Origin: Diprion similis
Lineage: Eukaryota; Arthropoda; Insecta; Hymenoptera; Diprionidae
Assembly (NCBI RefSeq): GCF_021155765.1
Contig: NC_060114.1
Location: 15,385,501-15,449,500, forward strand
Length of the DNA stretch: 64,000 nt
Direction of reading: 5' to 3'
Shown: positions 11,651-39,656 of the stretch, in pieces
How positions within the stretch are numbered: the first letter of the stretch is position 1
How the letters are laid out: each line of letters opens with the position of its first letter
Program-made: the position numbers and the translations under genes
The notes under the pieces: model-generated
What the model saw: the letters and a program-made list of their open reading frames with translations, nothing else
The model's database searches: none
Told to the model about the DNA's origin: nothing

Positions 11651-11670
11651 GAAGAGTGAAGGCACTCTTC
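11651..11670. repeat. Perfect 8-bp hairpin with AAGG loop
   Basis: GAAGAGTG and CACTCTTC flank a four-base loop, 58 bp before the larger hairpin at 11728-11832. Confidence 0.7.
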
Positions 11671-11727
11671 AGCGATTTTTGCTATCATTTTGTTTGACCT
11701 GAAATAGTTTTTGACATCAAGCGAACG

Positions 11728-11832
11728 CTGAAAATAATTGCAGAGCCGAAATAGAACCCGAAGCGTGCAATTGCAGCATGGCCGACTGCATTGACGTAGC
11801 TGCAATTTTTTCGGCTCTGCGATTATTTTCAG
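11728..11832. repeat. 105-bp compound inverted repeat
   Basis: The outer arms CTGAAAATAATTGCAGAGCC (11728-11747, continuing GAAA) and its near-perfect complement end at 11832. An inner pair, AATTGCAGC (11769-11777) and GCTGCAATT (11799-11807), lies inside. Folded, it would make a long interrupted stem. It could be a MITE or a structured RNA; I favour a MITE because similar hairpins are scattered through the window. Confidence 0.75.
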
Positions 11833-12255
11833 GAATCAACCAATTTTGAATGACAGTAATAATAAGTAAAAAATGATTTTACAATTTGATCTAGTACGAA
11901 AATCGGAGAATTTGAACCGTATCGTCAATGACTCGCATTAAAAATTTTCCAAAACTTTGCGAAGTAGGAGGTTTTCAAAACCTGCAGAGTAAAATAATCA
12001 GAAAAGTATCGATCTGCGAATTTTACTACAAATACAGACAATATTGTGTATTTGTCCGTGAAAATCATACGAAAAAATTCCGGCTGCATATCTTAAATAG
12101 TCAATTTCGCAGGATCTTCCATAGAATCAGTTGACAGCAGATTAGGGAGCATCAGGTTACTATGGAAGAGTGCGATTTTTATCTGGTCATGATCGATGAC
12201 GCGCTGATTAACGCACTGTAGTGATCCAATCGTGAGATACGAAGGTTCGTGATAT

Positions 12256-12264
12256 TATAACTAG
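12256..12264 (+). promoter_or_regulatory. Shared upstream element TATAACTAG, TSPO copy 3
   Basis: The same 9-mer lies 61 bp before the ATG at 12317, preceded by TTCGTGATAT. It is kept here even though the rest of the upstream DNA has diverged from copies 1 and 2. Confidence 0.5.
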
Positions 12265-12316
12265 ATAGTAGCGCACGTAGGCGAATCAGTTTAACAGGGA
12301 TTTTCGTACATTTAAT

Positions 12317-13124
12317 ATGGAAGAGAAAAGAGCCGATAACGTGTGGATTTTTCTCGCCGCCATTGTGGTGCCGAACCTTGGCGGTTGGATCGGCTTTTTC
12401 TTCTGGACGGAAAATGACCAGTTTGAGGTAGCCCTTTAATTATGACCCAACAATTCTTCTTCCTTAATGGCTATTCCCCCAGGGTAGGACGTGCCAAAAC
12501 CCAATAATTAATCAAACCTCACAAGTTTTATCCAAGTCAAGTAAGCTGTGTGCAGAACAAAATCTTTCAGTACAGTCAATGGGGGTAAATTTCGTATTCG
12601 TTTCGTATTAGAATAGCATCGGTCATCCATCATGGAGGTTTCCAAATTGGGTATTCCCCATAGTTTGGACGGTAGTGTACACGCTGATGGGAATCGCGTC
12701 GTATTACGTGTGGAAGGAAGGACAGGATAAAAAAAAGCTCTGGATCCCTTTTGCTGCGTACGCTTGTCAACTGATCGTCATCTGGTTTTGGACGCCGCTC
12801 TTTTTTATCTGGGTTTTAGTACTTGCAGTGAGTATAAGTTAATTGCAGGTTATTCATTATTGATTAAATTATGGTATGGCAAGATAATGTTTGCTTCCCT
12901 TTTCATTCTTTATAAGCATTCCCAATTTCCTATAATGTTTCACATCTTTCTTTCCTCAGGCTCTGATCAATATCGTTATCCTGTGGGTTATAGTCTTCGT
13001 TACGATCGTTCTGTTCTGCAGAGTTACAAGGAAGGCGGCGTTTTTCATGATCCCTTATCTCGTTTGGGTCACGATTCTTCTGGCGCTAAACTCGCACTAC
13101 CATTACATGAACCCAGAACTATGA
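12317..13124 (+). CDS. Tspo: Divergent TSPO family protein, array copy 3
   Basis: Exons 12317-12427, 12612-12827 and 12960-13124 give 163 residues with the same phases and exon lengths as copy 1. It has diverged: helix 1 reads VVPNLGGWIGFFFW, PSWRFPNW replaces PPNW, and QLIVIWFWTP has Ile at position 94 where copies 1 and 2 have the family's conserved Asn. The helix after it ends IWVLVLA rather than IWHMILV. The C-terminus LNSHYHYMNPEL lacks the final Lys/Arg of the CRAC motif, which is Pro161 here. The frame is fully open, introns are short (184 and 132 bp), and the fold-defining Trp and Pro positions remain, so it looks like a live paralogue with altered ligand binding rather than a pseudogene. 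Its first donor, GTAGCC, is weaker than those of the other copies. Confidence 0.9.
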
Positions 13125-13252
13125 GCCATTTATTAATTGCCTACATTACACCGTGCCGTTGACATATTTTTATATGCTTAATACATGTCACACGAATATG
13201 AATCAGTATGCCAGGATAATTTTACATACGATAATAATGTGTAATGCGAGAG

Positions 13253-13258
13253 AATAAA
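13253..13258 (+). terminator. Polyadenylation hexamer AATAAA for TSPO copy 3
   Basis: AATAAA lies about 130 bp after the TGA at 13122-13124, a normal distance for a short insect 3' UTR. Confidence 0.5.
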
Positions 13259-14429
13259 TCGGACGTGATGCATCAACAGTCGAAACTTTTCTCTGTCGTA
13301 TTTTTGAAAAAATCTTCGATATTACACGTCTCACATTATACACGAAAATTATCATTTTTTACACCTCGATCTGAAAAATCGTAATTTTTTCCCGATAATT
13401 AGGGATTTTTTGAATCGATGCAAAGCAACTGCTGGGTCTCGACACTTATGGATGACTTTTCGTAATGAATATTTTTTTAAATCGTGTAATCATACAATAG
13501 GAAATGGTGTAATCAAGGATCTGTACAAATTTGACGTGAATTGGTCGAATCGATTTTGATATTTGCTCCACACCGTTGGTCCACATCGCGGCCAAATATC
13601 TTTTGCATATTAACAATAAGTCCGTTGTCAATTAACATTTTTCAATAAAGAAACAAACTGAAACTTCATAAAACCTTTTACTAATGGTCTGCAAAAATCC
13701 GACCTTCTAGTCCTTCTAAGATCTGCTTAAAAAAATCCTTCAAAGTCTACATGTTTTTGGGACAAACCCTAATGGTAGTGCCCTGAAGTGTGTTTAATGT
13801 GGTAGATTTAAGAGTTTTCACAAGAATCTATCTCATTCTTTTGTGAAACTTTAAATTGAATTAGAATTTCTTGTAAAATGGTCGTGCTATTGTCAGAAAG
13901 TGCGCTCTGGTCAAATCAATCCGAATAAATATCGTAAAGATTTTTCGTCTATTTATTTCACCGCAAAACAGTCGGTGTGATTATATTGAATAGATTTTTC
14001 GATTATTAATTAATATGGTGATTTAGCGATGCTGGCTGACCTAATAACAAAGCGGTAATTCAGAAAAATTTTCCGAATGAATGTGATGGATTCCCATAAA
14101 AACTTTTGAATCGATATCACTTACTTTGACTATTATCAACACTTACGCGTCTCTAACAAAAAAAGCTACTGATATCGCTATTCTACATACATTGCCGAAT
14201 ACGAATACATGAAAAAAAGTTTCGTTTTACCCAACAACAATGCTAGGAAACGTACACTTGTAACTCAATTACAACTAATTGCAGAAATACATGTTTGCGT
14301 TATTCTTCCATAAACCAAAAAAGTTTTTCGATTTTTTTCTTCGGCATTGAATCTATAAAAGCGCAATCAGTAGTTTCTCTGCGTTAGTGATGCGTAAGCG
14401 TAACTAATAGTGAAAATAAATAATATTTC
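13259..14429. other. Intergenic: TSPO array to enabled
   Basis: A/T-rich sequence with no recognisable coding potential, RNA gene or repeat. Base composition changes to G/C-rich at about 14450, where the enabled promoter region begins. Confidence 0.4.
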
Positions 14430-14439
14430 ACTCGGTCGG

Positions 14440-14835
14440 TAACAACGGACTGTAGCATCCTCTTAACGAGACGAGAAGCAGCGCGTGCACACGACAATCG
14501 ATTTCCCCGCCCCGTCCGTCAAGTGTTTTGAAACGTTCTATTGGTGACCGGCAGATGGCAGGCGAGTCGAAGCCGAGCGTCGAGGGCGAGTCGAGTTTCC
14601 ATTCTCGGTCATTCGTCTTGCGCTAAATCGAAGCCCTCGGTACTCGGAGTCGGCAATATGGCCGCTTGGAAGTATAATAGGGTGTTACTGTGGTGTTAGT
14701 GGTTCGGTTTTATTTATGTCGAATTACCGTAAATCCTGTCCAAATCTCGCTTGTTTTCATGGGATCAGTGAAATACTGTGCAAACGAAGACATTCGCCCT
14801 GTACGAGAGCATAGCAGTTACCAATAGCCGGGAAC
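14440..14835 (+). promoter_or_regulatory. Probable promoter and 5' UTR of enabled
   Basis: A CpG-rich segment stands out from the A/T-rich flanks and contains CAATATGGCCGC at about 14655. It leads directly into the short first coding piece at 14836-14840. The transcription start cannot be placed by eye. The high CpG content continues downstream to about 15660 inside intron 1. Confidence 0.45.
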
Positions 14836-30722
<15,887 letters not shown>

Positions 30723-30924
30723 AGTCAGCCTGATTTATCGTAAGGTTCGTTTTCTACGGTATATTTATAAATGGATTCTACTGAAGTAAAAAAAAAAAAA
30801 AAAACAACAAAAAAAAACTAAAGCAGAAAAAAAAACCACATAAGAAATGAAAAACAAATAAGTTAAAAGTAAGAAATTCATCATCGACAAGCGCGGAAGA
30901 CGCAGATTTTTATCACACTCTTAT

Positions 30925-30951
30925 GGGGGGGGGGGGGGGGGGGGGGGGGGG
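30925..30951. repeat. Poly-G tract (27 G)
   Basis: An uninterrupted run of 27 G lies 200 bp after the enabled stop, in otherwise A/T-rich sequence. If transcribed in the 3' UTR it could form an RNA quadruplex. Confidence 0.9.
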
Positions 30952-32926
30952 CGGAAACGAAGGATAAAAAAACAGAAACTACAAAACTAAACAACAAAGT
31001 AACAATAGAAGATATTGTTGGAAGAACAAAGCAAATGAACGGGAATAGAAAAGAAACGAAGAGAGAGATACATACACGATGTAGTAATATCCATGTATAT
31101 CAGCCATTTGTATGTATAAGTACCTTGAATTAACTTAAATTAACTTAACTTAAATTAAATTAAATTATAATTAGTACCTATTTTACGTCTCTTACATTAT
31201 ACATATACATAACTACACGTATGTATGCATATTGCCTTCACGGTCGATATAACATAATACCTACCTATAAATTAACGATACACCTATAATCGTCGTAACA
31301 ACACGTGCTGCTCATTGTCGTCCATAACTTTGGGCCTGAAACACCTTTTGTCGCGCCTGAAACGAAAGTTTTTCTTTCTTTAATGTTTCTTTCGTAAACA
31401 ACGATCATCTTACCTGTATAACACTATTTTTTTCTCTCCTTAATTCACTCGCCGGCACCGAACAAATCTACGTTTTTTTTTTTTTTTTTTTTTTTTCTTC
31501 CATCTAATTTATCCAACTCCCCCCTAAGAAAAAAAAAAAAAAAAAAGAAAAAGGAAACTAAGTCTAGCCTAAATTGCTTTTAGTAGCTACACTCCTATTA
31601 TCCTAAGTTTTCTATTATGAAATCGATTTTCACCAACTCAGGTACATACTTGAGTATTGAAATTTGTTCGTTAATGTTGATTAACTTTGTGCGGAGAATT
31701 CAAAATCGAAAACGTCAATGGTTGATATATCTGAGAGGTAAAATCTTTTTTTCTTTTCACTCAGGATGAAGTTCATTGTACATTTTGTCTTTATAATTGA
31801 AGGATCGATCAATTGCTCAATTTATCTCTTCGCGTTGAATTTGAAGAGTTGATGTTGAATTATTAAATAAATGAAAAGAAATAACATATATATATATATC
31901 AACCAGACGTAGAATTTACGCAAGTTTTTAATATCATTTCACGAACATTAAATCACACTTTAATCCATTCAAAGACAGAAACGATGGGAGAAGAAAATAA
32001 TAATAATAAGAGAAACGCACACGAACGCACATCATTTTTCAATTACCCAATTGCTACGTGCACTGTCATCATATCCTCCGCCCGCCCTGTAGGTAATTGT
32101 GCTGTGAACATTGACGTATATTAAATAGGGATCGAAGTCAGTAAAGATCTGTGGTAATCTGTGATTATATACTGCAGAAATAATCACATTTTGAAATTAT
32201 TTTATCTTTCTATATTGATTTTAAATTTACTTTCTAAGCCCGATAGATTTACAATTTTTATTTTTCTCACCGGGATGGCAAGAAATATATTTGTCATAGC
32301 CTGAGTGTTTTTATAACTCGTATTTTATTACTTTATTCAATATCAATTAGTTTGTCTTTCTCTTTTTTCAAAGGTATTTCTGTTATTATCTTCCAAGTCT
32401 CTAATTGCAGTTTTATTTAACAATAATTCTTTCCGGATCGATAGAATTGGTACGGCGCCGCAAAAAAAATTTTATAAACTCAAGTATGAGAAAAGTATTG
32501 AGGAGAAAAAATTGACGTATTTATTCTTCGAAGAACCATGATAATAATTCGTTGCAATGAAACGCAAGTTTTGACTGATACATTATACATATAATTCAAT
32601 TTTACTGATGCATGTATAAATGTATAATTTACGATTAGATGATAAATATCCCTGCTTTGGGTTACGCATTATATTATGATAGACAAATTGTTTAGAGGGT
32701 AATTTTATTGATGACTGAATATAACAAATGACCGTTGGACGATGTGAGAAATTCGCTGGTGAGAAAAAATTACAAGTTTAAAAAAAAAAAAAAAAAAGAA
32801 AAAAGAAAAAACAAAGAAAAGATTTTTTAAATAATTATCAAAATTAAGGAAACCAAACGTAACAAGTCGGTTATATATACATATATATATATGTATCGTG
32901 AAAATTGAACACGCGCCATACATTAA

Positions 32927-32957
32927 TCATAATAATAATAATAATAATAATAATAAT
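32927..32957. repeat. (AAT)n microsatellite
   Basis: About ten units inside the A/T-rich region after enabled. Confidence 0.9.
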
Positions 32958-33087
32958 AGTAATAACGACCTATTGACATGCGTAAGGTTTTAAATGGAAA
33001 AAAAGGGCAAATAAAAAACAAAAAACTAATGTTACAGCACCTTTTTAAATTTTCGGTAATCATATAAGTTATTACGTATCGCTTGGC

Positions 33088-33118
<31 letters not shown>

Positions 33119-35382
33119 CAATTGAGAACAATGATAAATCGTGATGCTGTAATGATTATAACAACAACAATAATAATAATAACAATAATAACAGTAGTTG
33201 TAACGATGATAAGAATAATAATGATAATGATAATAATATTGATACTGTAATATCAATTATTCGTGAATAGAGTTCTTTAATCTATTCACTGATCAGTTTA
33301 GCAATAATTTTTATGAAATCCTTTTTTTCAACTCTCATTTACCCAATGAACTATAAAAATATACACACAAACGCATTTGACGCGTGATTAGTTGATCAAT
33401 TTTTTGTTTTTGTTTTTTACACGCGGTGTCAATCGAGCGTCTAGATTCTTATCTGTGAAATTTTACGAACAACAGTTTTATCATGACAATGTGAAATGAA
33501 ACGTTTGGTTAAAAATTTTATAGGTACATACATACATACTTTATATAGATACTTTATCGCTGTATATTGTGATATGATATAACGTTTAAGCGGCGACGAC
33601 GCGACGGAAGGTGGTGGATTAAAGGACAATGCCATAGTATGTAATACACTATACATCCATACGTAATCCATACGTATATAGGTATTATGAGTAAAAAAAT
33701 TTTGCTGTAATCATTCCGCCGATTTTATTGACGAGAAGATTTTTGTCAACCTTCATACTTTTATAAATCCTATAACTGATAATATCACAATTATATAAAT
33801 TTTATTGTTGTACTTTTCGTACAATACTTGCCGATTTTGCTTTTTCTTTTTTCTTTTTCCTTTTTTTTTTTTTTTTTTTTCTTTGTCGAGGAAAAAGAAA
33901 AACAACAGAGAGAGAGAGAGAGAGAGAAGGAGATAGAGAAAAAAAGCAAATTATATTCCATGATAATTATATAGTAAATTCCATGACAAGAAAAGAAAAA
34001 AAAAAATGTCAAACGAACAATTATAACTCAAAGGCTGGTCGCTTGTTAGCGAGTATTGTTTTATTATTGAAATTTTTTTTAATTTTTGTTTCTTTCGCTC
34101 AGCAATTGCCATTTTTCCCATAAGTTTTGCTGGATTGTGTGTTGAATAGAAATTGTAAAAAAAAAAAAAAAAAAAAAAAGTAAACAAATTGGCATATTTA
34201 ATTAGTCAAGTATTATACGTATAAATATATTGCGACACCACGTCAGCTGCCATTGAATCGATACACGTATTACGGTTGTTACGTTTATAAGTTGGGGGGA
34301 AAAAAAAAAAAAAAAATACACACAACCGTAAGAATATTTTACGTTAGCTTTTAAGAGAATTTATCAATATTGATAGACTGTAAATATCGTTGCCTTTTGT
34401 ATCAATTCATCATATTTCTTATCGTTTGGTGATTCAAAAACGATTTCTAGTCCGAGGTGTAAAATGGTATTTACAAAGTTAAATCCAGTAAATCTATGGG
34501 GATTCGTTATCTGATCTCTCGACCATCTTAACCCCCGAGCTGTATCGTTGGTGAAATTACGTTTTTAACTATTCCTAAATTTGTATTAACCTTAAATGCA
34601 ATGACTATGTTAAATTTTCAATACAGCAATGTTAAGAAATTATTGTATAATTATGTTTTAGGTTCTTACATTTTAAACAATTTTACTAGAATTTTGATAA
34701 AATCTTTTCTTTTTTTTTCTTTTTTTTTTTTTTGTCTTTTTTTTTTTCACGTCATTTTACTGAATTTTATATCAATTTCGTTATTCCTCTTTATCTTTCT
34801 ATCTTTACTTAATTAACTGTATATTTTTTTTTTTTCTCTCTCTTTTTATTCAGTTCTCTGTTTCTTGTCTTGATATTTTTTTTATAACGCATATATTATA
34901 CAGAATTATCATAGATTTAATTCTCTTGTAAATACTTATTAGGGTTACACTATATCTCTACTGTACCAATCTTTCACTGTAATGTATTTATCTTTTTTTT
35001 TTTTTTTTCTTCTTTGTTTTTAATAATTTATCGAAAGAATGGAAACTCCGATCCTCGAGTGTTTTAGGAGAAGAAACCTGATTTCACATTTTTTACAAAA
35101 CACAAGACTCGAATTTTGCCCAGAATTAAATTTACATCGTGAATAGAAAAAGGATGAAAATAAATTGAAAACAAAATTAAGAAGCAAAATATCTTTCAAA
35201 CTTGAAGGATATTCATTACTTTCTATCAAGGGAATAAATTTATTCCACTTCGTACACCTTTATTGAAGAATATTACATCTCTCTCTTTTCACTATAATCT
35301 ATCCAAAACGTATACATATTTCTTCGACTAGATAAAATATCTATTAAATTTATCCATATGTATATTATAAATATATTATAAC

Positions 35383-35383
<1 letters not shown>

Positions 35384-35416
<33 letters not shown>

Positions 35417-35490
35417 GTTATTATTATTTTATACAAACGGCAGAAATTTGTCTACAATTTTAAATCTCACTGTTTCATTTTACTATGTTT

Positions 35491-35530
<40 letters not shown>

Positions 35531-35765
35531 ATGATGATGATGATGATGATGATGGTGATGATGATAAAAGTTATAGCAATGATAATGATGATATTTTTTA
35601 TTTCAGCATCATTCAGACGGATGATTGGTTATGAAATCCAGTTAAAAAAACCGATTCATTCCAATCCTAGAATTTAAATAGATTTAGTTTATACGTACGA
35701 ATATTTATTATTCAATTAATTGATCGCTAATGATTATTATTATTATTATTATTATTATTGTTACT
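35384..35765. repeat. Cluster of trinucleotide microsatellites
   Basis: (ATT)n at about 35384-35430, (AAT)n at 35494-35525, (GAT)n at 35531-35567 and (ATT)n at 35729-35759 lie within 400 bp. Confidence 0.9.
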
Positions 35766-36075
35766 ATCACCATTACTATTACTACTGCTATCAATAGTAT
35801 ATCGCAAGTACCCAAAAGGCTGTTGGGTAAAGTATTTCTAAAATTCGCACATTATACAAATTTTCTGTACTGACATTTGATTTATTTATTTATATTTAAA
35901 AACAAGAAAAACTAAAAAAAAAAAAAAAAAAAAAAAAAACAAACAAGTTTCTCTCCATTACATAACAGTGAACAGGCCCAGCTAGTATTAAAAGGCATTT
36001 ATATATAGAGTAAAAAATATTACGCATACAATATAAATACAAGTATATTATGATTAATTGTTAAGTACAATGTCC

Positions 36076-36078
36076 TCA

Positions 36079-36116
<38 letters not shown>

Positions 36117-36234
36117 GTGGACCTACGAGTATTAAGAATGTTTTTAAATGTTTAAACGACAAATTGAATAAATGAAAATACATTATACATGTATTGTAAT
36201 ATAAAAGAAAGAAAGAAAGAAAGAAAGAAAGAAA
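36076..36234. repeat. (CA)n and (GAAA)n microsatellites
   Basis: A CA run lies at about 36080-36111 and roughly seven GAAA units at 36205-36233. Confidence 0.9.
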
Positions 36235-37323
36235 AAAATGTCAAGTGTTCCACACAGCGAACGACGGTTGAAAATCTTCGTTTTATTTAATATAATATAA
36301 ATATACCTAGAGAGTAGAGATTAAGACCAATAACTTTGCATTATTGTCCTATATTATTTCAAATTTGTAATTATTGTCATTATTATTACTATAATTATTA
36401 TTAAAAAATTATGAATATATTGTACACGGTCGGAGACAATGAGCCTGCAGTTTTTTTTTGTCTTTGTTGTTTGTTTTCTGTTTTGTTTGTTTTTTTTTTT
36501 TCTTTTTTTCTTTTTTTTTTTTTTTTGTACAACAATATACCTGAAGATTTACGTTTATGCATACGATTACGGAAAAAGGAATGAAAACAAAAGAAAGAAA
36601 TGTGGAGTAAAAGAGAAACGGACGAACGGAAAATCACCGAAAAAATATTTGGAAAAAAAAAAAAAAAACTTTGTCCCCCCCTTACGATTATACGTATGCA
36701 TATAATAATATATAACTTTTGACGAGATTTTTTTTTTTTTTTTTTTTTTTTTTTCAATCGTTTTCCTAATATCGTTTTTTTTTTTTAACGACAAACGTAT
36801 TATAGATAGTTTATACACTATAGATATTATACTTGTAAAAAATTTATTGCGCAGATGTATAATATTTTTTCCGAATTGTGAAAACAATTTTTTCGTTCGC
36901 GATCGATGATTTAAAAAAAATTTTTTTTTTTTTTTTCCTCTTTCACCTTCTTCCTCAGCTTCCCTGAAATATTTATTTTCGATCTTACAATATAGGTACA
37001 CACACACACACACACACACGCACACGTACATATATATATATACATGTATAAATGAAAAATAAGAAAAATTGAAAAAACACAAAACTTGGTATATAATATG
37101 AAAAGTGAAATGACAAAAAAATAAAAAATAAACAAAAATAAACAAAAATAAAAAGAAAAACAACAAAAATGACTGTTCATCAAGTGTACGGGAGATGATC
37201 CGTTCGTTGTAAATTATTTAATTTAATCAATTCAACGGAGAGGAATTGCCAAGGAGAGGGTATTTCGAGTCGTAACTGGCTGACGTTTGAATCACACTGC
37301 CGTTTCTTGTGCTTGCTCGGTAT

Positions 37324-37347
37324 ATTAATTAATTAATTAATTAATTG
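37324..37347. repeat. (TTAA)n run
   Basis: About five TTAA units followed by a one-base variation, self-complementary throughout. Confidence 0.85.
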
Positions 37348-37580
37348 ATTAATTAATATGTGAATATAAAACCTCGTGCGTACGAAATTATATTATACAT
37401 ATTACAAATAGAAATATACATGTACTTGTAAGTGTAAAATTTGATATTGGCTGGTGAAATATCATCCGTTAATACCGTAATTCGTAAATCGAATTCAGGT
37501 TTCATCGTAGACAACACGTGTTATACAAAATACGGAAATCGACCTAATCAGCTGTACCTACTATGCATTTAAGTATATTT

Positions 37581-37581
<1 letters not shown>

Positions 37582-37610
<29 letters not shown>
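37582..37610. repeat. (GA)n microsatellite
   Basis: About fourteen GA units. Confidence 0.9.
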
Positions 37611-37613
<3 letters not shown>

Positions 37614-38910
37614 AAGGATGCGGTACATGCGTGGAAATGTTATTTCATTTGTTTTATTTTTATTTTTTTTTTTTTCGTTTTTTCCGATTGTTTATGTGAG
37701 ATGACGGAAGAAGAATTTCATTTTCCGACTTCTTTTTTCTTTACCCTCAAACTTCTCGTGACGTACATCGAATTCATTCGGATATCTTGGTTGACGTAGA
37801 AAATCAACGGATGATCAAACGGAAGATAAAGTAATAATTTACTCTATCGATGATGAAATGAAATTCCGTGAACCGAGAATCAGAGTGAAAAATAGCAGGA
37901 AAAAGAAAAAGTAAAAGAAGCAAATAAATAATTGAACAAACTCGTTTAGCGTATAAGCGTGATAAAAAAGATTAAATGAAGATTAGATTCTGAAAAGAAC
38001 GTGATCGCGAATCACGATGTAAATAATCGATGGAATTTTGATTGAACGGAGTTTTTGATTTTCAACATTTTTCGATCTTCACGCCCTGTTATCTAATCTC
38101 AATTCGAAAAAAGTATCTGAAAAACGAGAATCATGGGTGAATTAAATTCTGTCCAAGGATTCAAAATTATATGAAATTTCGTTTGTGTTTTATACGAGTA
38201 CATAGACGATAGATTAGTGATTTTCACTTGTTTTTTTTTTTAGATTAAATATCTGGATTTTGTCCGGACTGCGTTGATAAAAAATGTAATTTAAAAGATT
38301 CAACGCGCGGTTAAAAATTTACACAAATTTTTATAACAAACGATACCGATATTTATAAATAATTAGAATCTTCCATACGCGTATTTACGATTTCCAATAA
38401 ATTAACGGATATCCTTTTTCTCTGGGATCATAGTTTAATATTAACTATCGTGATTTCAATATTTCCTACATACATGTATAATAACAATATACAATATCAT
38501 TATTGAATAAAATTTTCACATATTTTTCGTGGTGCGTGGGCGTGAAAATGATTTCGTGTAACAATGTTACAACTATCGTGTAATTAACAATAAATAATTA
38601 TAATAAGAGAATGTATATATACATACATATACATGTATACATGAAATATACAGTGCATACATATTTATACGTATAAATTATATGCTGCAAGGTTTCGATG
38701 TGTGTATAAACTATATTATCAACGCAAACTATATATAAATTAATTAACGAGGTGATAATAATAATGACGAAGTATCGTCTTATTGCGAGACCGGAAATCA
38801 TAGCGCAGCTCGCAAAAGCCGTGTTTATACACGTTACAACATTATACCTATATAATACAACATATACATATACTAGTAATAACGACGCATTATGCAATAG
38901 TGATGATTTA

Positions 38911-38941
<31 letters not shown>

Positions 38942-39018
38942 GCGGTCGGTGCGTATAAATATCTCGTACGTTGTACTTGGATATCAACCGAAAAAAGTGA
39001 AATCAATATTATAATTAA

Positions 39019-39048
<30 letters not shown>
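38911..39048. repeat. (TTA)n microsatellites
   Basis: Two TTA/ATT runs at about 38911-38940 and 39018-39046. Confidence 0.9.
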
Positions 39049-39049
<1 letters not shown>

Positions 39050-39585
39050 ATTCGGAACGCGTGCGAGTATTGCCGACTATTGTTTCACTTGGCAAGGATG
39101 GATACCTATACATATGCTATACATATACCTATAAGATATTTGTATGTAAATGAAAGATAAACAATAATAAAAAAAAAAAAAGAAAAAAAAAACCAACAAA
39201 CAAACAATATATATATATATAAAAATATATTCTAATACGAAAAAATAAAAAAATACATTCAGTTGCGATGATTGAAGAAAAATAAATTCATAGGATTCGT
39301 GTGAAAATTCTCGTATAGTTTCCGTGACTTTTTTTTTTTTTTTTTGTCGATGTAAAACTTAAAAAACAAGAATAAATCAGACTTGTTGCAACGAAAACGA
39401 AGAGAAAATATTCAAAATTTTCTATATGCAGTGCTTGTAATTGTCGAAAGTTTCGAATGAGGAAAATAATGGAAGTTGAATAAGTAAAAATGATCTTTAT
39501 ATAACGCAAGCATGTGTTACACATTTTTTTCATGCGTGTTTTCCGTACGTAAAATACCCGTTTTTATGCCGGTAGAGCAAGGCTG

Positions 39586-39656
39586 AAAATACCACTTTTA
39601 AGTCCTAGGCGTTAAAAGTGGTGTTTTCTGGACTTCGCGCATGCGCTGACGCGAAG
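39586..39656. repeat. Two adjacent hairpins at the end of the A/T-rich region
   Basis: Hairpin 1: AAAATACCACTTTTAA (39586-39601) pairs with TTAAAAGTGGTGTTTT (39612-39627) with one mismatch. Hairpin 2: CTTCGCG (39633-39639) pairs with CGCGAAG (39650-39656) around the palindrome GCGCATGCGC (39637-39646). Composition becomes ordinary from here on. Confidence 0.8.

Larger units (their letters stand above)
10918..12247. other. Intergenic between TSPO copies 2 and 3, hairpin-rich
   Basis: No gene is supported. The stretch holds several separate inverted repeats (11394-11413, 11651-11670, 11728-11832) and a fragment at about 11546-11576. That fragment resembles one end of the MITE at 50540-50850 (GGCAACCCGAC..GCTGCGGTGTT). 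Small open frames between 11617 and 12134 are not protein-like. Confidence 0.5.
30723..39560 (+). other. Very A/T-rich low-complexity region, probable long 3' UTR and downstream DNA of enabled
   Basis: Starting right after the enabled stop, almost 9 kb is filled with poly-A and poly-T runs of 10-30 bases on both strands (for example 30789-30804, 31474-31496, 33091-33118, 34157-34179, 35915-35939, 36731-36754) and AT trinucleotide repeats. There is no coding exon. The composition resembles extended 3' UTRs of insect neuronal genes. How far the enabled transcript runs cannot be fixed; many AATAAA-type hexamers exist by composition alone. Composition returns to normal at about 39560. Open frames here (for example around 36500-37180) are homopolymer artefacts. 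Confidence 0.45.

Noticed and set aside
36401-37183. Long Phe/Lys-rich frames on both strands
   Set aside because: They are produced by poly-A/poly-T and CA repeats. No protein would be expected from such sequence.
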